Positions 41,186 to 45,766 of a DNA stretch of 45,766 bases are shown here, piece after piece. The DNA is from Gracilinema caldarium. GTDB taxonomy: Bacteria; Spirochaetota; Spirochaetia; Treponematales; Breznakiellaceae. Position numbers and translations under genes: made by a program. The notes beneath the pieces were generated by a model, which did not search any database, was not told where the DNA came from, and saw nothing but the letters and a program-made list of their open reading frames with translations. The stretch covers positions 1-45,766 of the forward strand of contig NZ_JAJUHW010000022.1 of assembly GCF_029265695.1 (NCBI RefSeq). The letters run 5' to 3'. Numbering within the stretch: the stretch's first letter is position 1; each line of letters begins with the position of its first letter.

Positions 41186-42400
41186 ATGAATGATATTATA
41201 CATACTGCCCGATTCTATGGCCTGCAAACAGGATTTCAGCCCATTATTTCGATAAAGCGCAAAACCGTTATAGGCTTTGAAGCCCTTACGAGGGGAATGG
41301 CAGGAAACAGCCAAGCCCCGGTTACTTATGAGGCGCTGCATGAAATGGCCGAAAAACAGGAGCGGCTTGCTTCTTTTGACAGTGCCTGCCAATACAGCGC
41401 GCTCCAAGAGTGGCACGCATACCGAGCTCTATTTCCCGAAGCCCTGTTGTTTATCAATTTTGATGTGGCCCTCATCAATTCAGATTTAAAGGGGTACCGG
41501 AAATTTGTCGCTATGATCGAATCTGCAGGATTATCTCCGGGCAGCATTGTCATTGAATTGGTGGAACAAAAGGCAGAGCAGGAAGAAAACTTGCTTTTTT
41601 TTGTAGAAATTTGCCGGCGGGACGGTTTCCTCCTGGCTATCGATGATTTTGGGGAAGCCTTTTCCAACCTTGAACGATTATTCCTTATCCAGCCTGACAT
41701 TATCAAAATATCAAAAAAGCTGCTTCATGCCCGGCGCTACTCGCAAGAATACGGACAATCGGTGCTCAAGGGCGTTGCGGAGCTCATTTCCAGCATTGGA
41801 GCCATGCCGCTTCTGGAGGGTGTTGAAGATATGCAGCAGCTTTCCGATGCGGTGGATTGCAATATCGATGTAATACAAGGATTTCTCGTATCCCGGCCCA
41901 TCTTTGATCTCACAGACAGTGCCGCAGCGGCGGTGCGTGAGAGCCTGATAAAAACGACCGATGTGGCCGGCATGCACCGGATGCAGCATATCCAGCTTGG
42001 GAAAATTAAGAGCAGCTATTTTATGCAGGAAGCAAAGCACATTTCCATGATTATAGAGATGGAATGTGTCGAGTCAGACCCCGATGTAGTCCTATCATCA
42101 TGGTTGCATATTGATGAACAGATCGAATGTATGTATCTCCTCTCTGAAAAGGGTATACAGATAACCGAGACCCATTTTGGGAAGATTTGTAAGGTCAAAA
42201 ACGCGTTATTTCGGCCGGCACGGAAGGGAGATGACCACAGCGAAAAAGATTATTTTTTGTATATCAAAGCCGGGTCGCCCCATTACTATTCCCCTCCCTA
42301 TATATCCCAGGCAACTGGATCCCTGTGCATCACGATTTCGGTTTATCTGAGCAGGGGCCCCCTGTCGGGGACCATTCTCTGCATCGATTTTAGGTCCTGA
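41186..42400 (+). CDS. EAL-domain c-di-GMP phosphodiesterase with C-terminal Cache-like domain
   Basis: A 404-residue cytosolic protein. The EAL domain (~10-245) keeps the residues needed for c-di-GMP cleavage: Glu in 'FEALTRG', Asn in 'LFINFD', Glu in 'IELVEQ', Asp-Asp in 'AIDDFGEAFSNL', Lys in 'IIKISKKL' (usual IKID becomes IKIS), Glu in 'LEGVED' and Gln in 'IQGFLVS'. It is probably active, though loop 6 is altered. Residues ~305-404 ('ECMYLLSEKGIQITE', 'SEKDYFLY', 'TGSLCITISVYL', 'GTILCIDF') resemble the C-terminal domain of the MCP-like protein upstream. The two genes are nine bases apart and likely one transcript. Confidence 0.85.
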   Translation: MNDIIHTARFYGLQTGFQPIISIKRKTVIGFEALTRGMAGNSQAPVTYEALHEMAEKQERLASFDSACQYSALQEWHAYRALFPEALLFINFDVALINSDLKGYRKFVAMIESAGLSPGSIVIELVEQKAEQEENLLFFVEICRRDGFLLAIDDFGEAFSNLERLFLIQPDIIKISKKLLHARRYSQEYGQSVLKGVAELISSIGAMPLLEGVEDMQQLSDAVDCNIDVIQGFLVSRPIFDLTDSAAAAVRESLIKTTDVAGMHRMQHIQLGKIKSSYFMQEAKHISMIIEMECVESDPDVVLSSWLHIDEQIECMYLLSEKGIQITETHFGKICKVKNALFRPARKGDDHSEKDYFLYIKAGSPHYYSPPYISQATGSLCITISVYLSRGPLSGTILCIDFRS

Positions 42401-42410
42401 AATACTGCCC

Positions 42411-42881
42411 CTATTCGATCAGAGTAAAGCGGACCTGGCTGACGGGGACCTTTTCCTGGGTGCCCCGGCGCACGAGGTAGTAATCGATAATCCATTCCCC
42501 GAGCGGTCCCCCGGCCACATTCAGGAACATGGTGGTAAAGCCCGGGGTATAAAAATAGGAGGGCCCGAATTCCTGGCTTGTTCCGTTCGGATAGGTAAGC
42601 TTTATGCTGTACATCCAGATCGGGAATCCGTTGGCATCGGTAAAGGTTGATACGGGAGGGCCCGCAAGCCAGGTTGCAAAGACCTGGGTGCGGTTTGCCA
42701 GGTAGCCCTGTTCGTAGAGCCATTTTTGGGACCAGCGGTTCCCGCGGTTAAGGACGACCAGTTTGGTATCGTAGTTGGTTTAGTCTAAAAGGTTCAATCC
42801 CATATCTATCAGGTTCCAGGACTGGGCATTGGCCGCAAAATTAACGGTACACGCAAAAAGCACCGTTATACGTTTTTTCAT
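42411..42881 (-). pseudogene. Secreted protein gene with in-frame TAA
   Basis: From an ATG at 42881 with strong SD (GGAGGG, 7-base spacing), a signal-peptide-like start ('MKKRITVLFACTVNFAANAQ') runs into TAA at 42780-42782, then the same frame stays open to 42411. Reading through the stop gives a 156-residue protein with beta-rich text such as 'WMYSIKLTYPNGTSQEF' and 'EWIIDYYLVRRGTQEKV'. The family is not recognised. The stop is a substitution-type lesion, since no frame change is needed. Convergent with the EAL gene, divergent from the AraC/GyrI gene. Confidence 0.65.
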
Positions 42882-42929
42882 CAGTATACCCTCCGCAATT
42901 CTTCCGGGACCTACCGGTCATCTTAAAAG

Positions 42930-42943
42930 TATACTACAGTATA
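42930..42943. promoter_or_regulatory. TATACT dyad between divergent genes
   Basis: TATACT-AC-AGTATA is a 6-2-6 dyad that provides a -10-like TATACT on each strand between the secreted-protein pseudogene and the AraC/GyrI gene. It may be a divergent promoter or an operator. Confidence 0.4.
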
Positions 42944-43050
42944 GCCCAGCCGGTCAGGACTGAGCAAAAAAAGACAGGATCGGGATCTTTTATGGTGATA
43001 TAGTGATGATGAGTTCACCGCTAGAGGGTGTCCACATCGGGGAGGTTTCG

Positions 43051-43944
43051 ATGGATTGGGCAAGCCGTATGAGGCAGGCAATAGAGTACTTAGAGTCCCA
43101 TCTTGAATTTCAGGCGGATATGGAAAAAGCGGCTCGTCTGGCCAACTGTTCGCTCTTTCATTTCTGCAGGATGTTCGAGGTGGTCTTTGGCCTGAGCCCC
43201 GCCGAGTATCTCAGGCGGCGCAGGCTGAGCGCTGCGGCCCTGGACCTAGCCGCAGTGAAGGACAAGGTTATCGATGTAGCACTTCGCTACGGCTGGGAAA
43301 GCCCTGAGTCCTTTGCCAAGGCTTTTAAGCGCCTCTTCGGCATTACGCCCTCCGAGGCCCGCTCCGCATCGGTTCCCCTGGAACTCTGGCCGCCCATAGA
43401 GCTTACAGTGATACTCAAAGGAGACAGATCGATGAAATACCGGATTGAACAGCGGGATGCCATGGAGTTTGCGGGGCTGGTGCTCCATACAACGAGTACC
43501 GGCGGGGTTAACCTAAAGGCTATTCCCCAGTTCTGGCAGGAAAAGGCCAAGGATGGCTCGGTAGAGCGGCTTGCTCAGTACTGCGGTCCCATGGGCATGC
43601 TGGGCATTTGTTATGACTACAAACCGGAGGATAACAGCTTTGCCTACGCTATTGCGGTAGAGCGGGGAAACAAAAGCCTTAAGGACCTTCCGCAGGGGTG
43701 CCAGCTTGTACAGCTGCCGCCCGCAACCTACGCGGTCTTTGAATGCCGGGGACCCATGCCCCAAGCGATTCAGGACCTCTGGAAGCAGATTTATACCGAC
43801 TGGTTCCCTGCCTCTGAATATGAGCATGCGGGTACCCCTGACTTTGAGGTCTATCCGGAGCAGGAGGACCCAGCGGTAACGGATAACAGCCCCAACTACC
43901 GGAGCGAAGTCTGGATCCCTATTAAAAAGAAGACCAAGGGCTAA
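43051..43944 (+). CDS. AraC-family regulator with GyrI-like effector domain
   Basis: About 297 residues. Residues 1-105 are an AraC DNA-binding domain ('RMRQAIEYLESHLEF', 'EKAARLANCSLFHFCRMFEV', 'IDVALRYGWESPESFAKAFK'). Residues ~130-297 are a GyrI-like/effector-binding domain ('MKYRIEQRDAMEFAGLVLHT', 'GICYDYKPED', 'FEVYP', 'YRSEVWIPI'), as in Rob/SoxS-related and multidrug-sensing regulators. The ATG at 43051 has SD GGGGAGG five bases upstream and is preferred to GTG 43003/ATG 43006. A small-molecule-responsive activator; target unknown. Confidence 0.9.
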   Translation: MDWASRMRQAIEYLESHLEFQADMEKAARLANCSLFHFCRMFEVVFGLSPAEYLRRRRLSAAALDLAAVKDKVIDVALRYGWESPESFAKAFKRLFGITPSEARSASVPLELWPPIELTVILKGDRSMKYRIEQRDAMEFAGLVLHTTSTGGVNLKAIPQFWQEKAKDGSVERLAQYCGPMGMLGICYDYKPEDNSFAYAIAVERGNKSLKDLPQGCQLVQLPPATYAVFECRGPMPQAIQDLWKQIYTDWFPASEYEHAGTPDFEVYPEQEDPAVTDNSPNYRSEVWIPIKKKTKG

Positions 43945-44066
43945 AAAGCCTAGACGCCGAGCTCTGCTAGCGGTACAAGGGTGGGGCTCTGTGCGACTAA
44001 TGCCAGGGCCCTCGACTCCCAGAACTCACTTAAAGGGATTGTTTCTTTATAAAATAAATTTTTGGA

Positions 44067-44096
44067 ATGACAAAATTAAACATGAGCCAGTATAAT
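44067..44096 (+). promoter_or_regulatory. Promoter of the lipoprotein gene
   Basis: ATGACA (44067-44072), 18-base spacer, TATAAT (44091-44096). Leader of about 28 bases with a good SD, in contrast to the leaderless genes. The 186 bases between the AraC gene and the lipoprotein gene hold nothing else recognised. Confidence 0.6.
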
Positions 44097-44130
44097 TAAA
44101 AAATTATTTTTTTCCCAATAAGGAGTATTC

Positions 44131-45126
44131 ATGAATAACAAATTGTGTTTGGTTCGGCGAGTCGCAGTAGGATGTATGGCTGCATGTGCAGTATTTCTGC
44201 TCTTTTCTTGTACCAGCGTTTCTGAAACAGCAAAGGACAATGATCCTACTGCAGCAACGGAGCAAACAGAATCACTGCCTCCACCCATAGTGAGGGGAGA
44301 ATCAAAAGATCCCAACAAGCTCGAGCCTCAAGAGCTGCTGAGCGTTACCCTGCCTGTAGAAAATCCACAGTATTTGAATTGCAGCCCATGGAGTAAGATT
44401 AAAATTTTGTCTTCGGTTTTGGATTCCCTGAAACTGCATATGGAATTGTCCCGGGATAAAAAAATTGAACTTTTTTCCCATATCGTAGATAACTTACCGC
44501 TCAATGGTCCTGATGGAGTTGTTCGGCAGGTATATATGGGCCAATTTTTTGAAGACAAGAGTCCCCTTGAAATTCGTATAGCTACTATTACTCCTGGACC
44601 AACTGCAAAAATAAAAAGTGATAAAATCATCATCTTTATGACCAATGCAGTTCTTAGCAAGGATGGGGACATTCTGCGAGGAAAGGGTCAACTCATTGGT
44701 CTCGATGAAAATGCATCCGGGGTATTGCTCTTGCTCGGTGATCAGATTGCAGAAATGCAATTTGTATTAAAAGAATCGGTGCCATCTGCAGAAGAGATTG
44801 AAAAGATGGATTCCTTTGGTAAGGTTATGGTCGCCCAGGACATGATTAATGATTTAGATATTACAAACAACGGCAGGGCAAAGGAAATATTGGAATCCAT
44901 TCTTGCAAAGGGAGATGCTGAAATGCCCCCAGCCAGAATTATAGCCATGCTGATGCTCTACAATGCGAATCTTGCAGAAGGAAACATCCCCCAAGCTGAA
45001 GCGCTTTGGGCACAAATTCTTGAGTTGAGTCCCCAAGTCCCCGGGGATATGACACCAGAAAACCTTGAAGCCATCAACGGGACGGACCTTTATATTATTA
45101 AACAGTTAATGGCAAATAAATCATAA
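44131..45126 (+). CDS. Putative lipoprotein, unknown function
   Basis: A 331-residue protein with a lipoprotein signal ending 'AVFLLFSC' (Cys ~28), so it should be exported and lipidated. After a low-complexity acidic/Pro stretch (~30-65) there is a globular part without a recognised domain; the C-terminal ~90 residues ('AKEILESILAKGDAEMPPAR', 'NANLAEGNIPQAEALWAQIL') look like TPR-like helical hairpins. SD AAGGAG five bases before the ATG. Followed by a hairpin and an XRE-type gene. Confidence 0.8.
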   Translation: MNNKLCLVRRVAVGCMAACAVFLLFSCTSVSETAKDNDPTAATEQTESLPPPIVRGESKDPNKLEPQELLSVTLPVENPQYLNCSPWSKIKILSSVLDSLKLHMELSRDKKIELFSHIVDNLPLNGPDGVVRQVYMGQFFEDKSPLEIRIATITPGPTAKIKSDKIIIFMTNAVLSKDGDILRGKGQLIGLDENASGVLLLLGDQIAEMQFVLKESVPSAEEIEKMDSFGKVMVAQDMINDLDITNNGRAKEILESILAKGDAEMPPARIIAMLMLYNANLAEGNIPQAEALWAQILELSPQVPGDMTPENLEAINGTDLYIIKQLMANKS

Positions 45127-45163
45127 TCTTGCTACTGATGTTTACATAAGCTGCGGTCTGCTG

Positions 45164-45191
45164 CTCCATAAATGAGTGTAAATTTATGGAG
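45164..45191. terminator. Hairpin after the lipoprotein gene
   Basis: CTCCATAAAT / ATTTATGGAG, perfect 10-bp stem, 8-base loop. No T-run follows, so it may be a weak terminator or a protein-binding dyad. Confidence 0.4.
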
Positions 45192-45238
45192 TGGCGTTCC
45201 ATATGTTTGAATACATTTGGGGAGTTAGGGAGGAAATG

Positions 45239-45275
45239 GTTAACAAAATATATAAATGATATATATGTTGTTAAC
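45239..45275. promoter_or_regulatory. Long inverted repeat before the XRE gene (operator candidate)
   Basis: GTTAACAAAATATAT (45239-45253) is repeated in inverted form at 45261-45275 (14 of 15 bases match) around a 7-base centre. It ends 14 bases before the ATG, covering the only region that could hold the promoter, so it is a natural operator for the XRE-type protein encoded next. Confidence 0.6.
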
Positions 45276-45289
45276 AGAGGGTAACAGAA

Positions 45290-45766
45290 ATGAAAACCGA
45301 TTTCGGAGAACGGCTTCGCGCCGCCCGGATCATGGCTGGCCTGTCGATGGATGCGCTGGTGGCAAAACTTAAAAATGAGCTTTCCAAGGCTGCGATTAGC
45401 AAATACGAACAGGGGAAAATGATACCTTCCAGCAATCACCTGATAGCCCTGGCCGAAGCTCTTGGTGTATCGGTAGATTTCTTTTTTTCCAGCCGAAAAA
45501 TAAATATCCAAGAGCTCAATTTCAGAAAGAATCAATCCCTTAAAGGACGAGTTTTAGAATCTGTGCAAGAAAGGATTCGGGACTCCCTTGAACGGTATTT
45601 AGAGTTAGAAGACTTGTTAGGAATTTCCCCTTCTTTTAAAACCCCATTACATGACTTCATTGTTAAAAATGTGGATGATATAGAAGATGCTGCTCATCTG
45701 GTAAGAAAGGGCTGGGCCATTGGGCCCGAAGCCCCTGTATCCTTTTTGCTCAATGTACTCGAACAA
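45290..45766 (+). CDS. XRE-family transcriptional regulator (3' truncated by window)
   Basis: 159 codons are visible to the window end. The first ~65 residues are an XRE/Cro HTH: 'TDFGERLRAARIMAGLSMDA', 'SKAAISKYEQGKMIPSS', 'LIALAEALGVSVDFFF'. The rest ('NIQELNFRKNQSLKGRVLES', 'ISPSFKTPLHDF', 'VRKGWAIGPEAPV') resembles the start of an ImmA/IrrE-type (COG2856) metallopeptidase region, whose HExxH would lie beyond the window. SD GAGGG eight bases before the ATG. Probably autoregulated through the long dyad upstream. Confidence 0.85.
   Translation, partial: MKTDFGERLRAARIMAGLSMDALVAKLKNELSKAAISKYEQGKMIPSSNHLIALAEALGVSVDFFFSSRKINIQELNFRKNQSLKGRVLESVQERIRDSLERYLELEDLLGISPSFKTPLHDFIVKNVDDIEDAAHLVRKGWAIGPEAPVSFLLNVLEQ

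Noticed and set aside
43945-44066. tRNA-like or small RNA sequence after the AraC/GyrI gene
   Set aside because: Some GC-rich complementary stretches are present but no cloverleaf, T-loop or terminator can be drawn.
30-45766. CRISPR array, insertion sequence or prophage
   Set aside because: No regularly spaced repeats, transposase, integrase or phage structural genes were seen anywhere in the window.

Overview
The window looks like chromosomal DNA of a spirochaete, most likely a Treponema/Spirochaeta-type organism of moderate GC. This is inferred from the periplasmic binding proteins with the 'ASG' N-terminal processing context common in spirochaetes, the lipoproteins, the YjfB-like motility protein, the many c-di-GMP and chemotaxis-type signalling proteins and the COG4586/4587/3694 ABC exporter. 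No rRNA, tRNA, CRISPR array, prophage or insertion sequence was seen. Two start-signal classes are apparent: genes inside operons mostly have strong AGGAGG-type Shine-Dalgarno (SD) sites, whereas several first genes have a good -10 box placed so that transcription should begin at, or a few bases before, the start codon.

Layout. 1-5.7 kb (+): the end of a LiaF-like protein, RidA, then an mgtA-type Mg2+ P-type ATPase with its own promoter and a 52-codon leader ORF; mgtA carries a frameshift and a changed TGES motif. A PTS EIIA-domain protein follows at once, then an MFS transporter. 5.7-8.1 kb (-): a 7TM-PAS-Cys4 sensor (frameshifted), a thioredoxin-fold protein and a DUF434 protein. 8.2-10.8 kb (+): a YjfB-like protein, a DMT/EamA exporter and an SfsA-DUF123 fusion. 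10.7-13.8 kb (-): znuA-znuC-znuB-zur behind two palindromic operator candidates. 14-14.7 kb: a VapBC-type toxin-antitoxin pair.

14.8-29.4 kb is one long co-directional (-) block: potABCD (polyamine uptake), sua5/yrdC, a yybP-ykoY Mn2+ riboswitch with terminator, an ArsB/NhaD-type permease, a three-component sugar-sensing set (AraC-type response regulator, YesM-type kinase, membrane-anchored sugar-binding protein) and an rbsACB-like sugar ABC transporter.

29.6-45.8 kb: a PAS-GAF-HD-GYP phosphodiesterase (+), an AT-rich Phd/ParE toxin-antitoxin pair (+), an MFS transporter (-), an ABC-2 exporter operon led by an unlisted 47-aa ORF (-), a GAF-GAF kinase with NarL-type regulator (+), a soluble MCP-like protein and an EAL protein that appear to share a C-terminal sensor domain (+), a secreted-protein gene with an in-frame stop (-), an AraC/GyrI regulator (+), a lipoprotein (+) and the start of an XRE regulator behind a long dyad (+).

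How it works together: much of the window is metal homeostasis (Mg2+, Zn2+, probably Mn2+) with sequence-readable control elements, solute uptake, and c-di-GMP/two-component signalling. The most notable items are the Mn2+ riboswitch in front of an ArsB/NhaD-family permease, the MgtL-like leader ORF before mgtA, the MCP/EAL pair, and the leaderless-type promoters.
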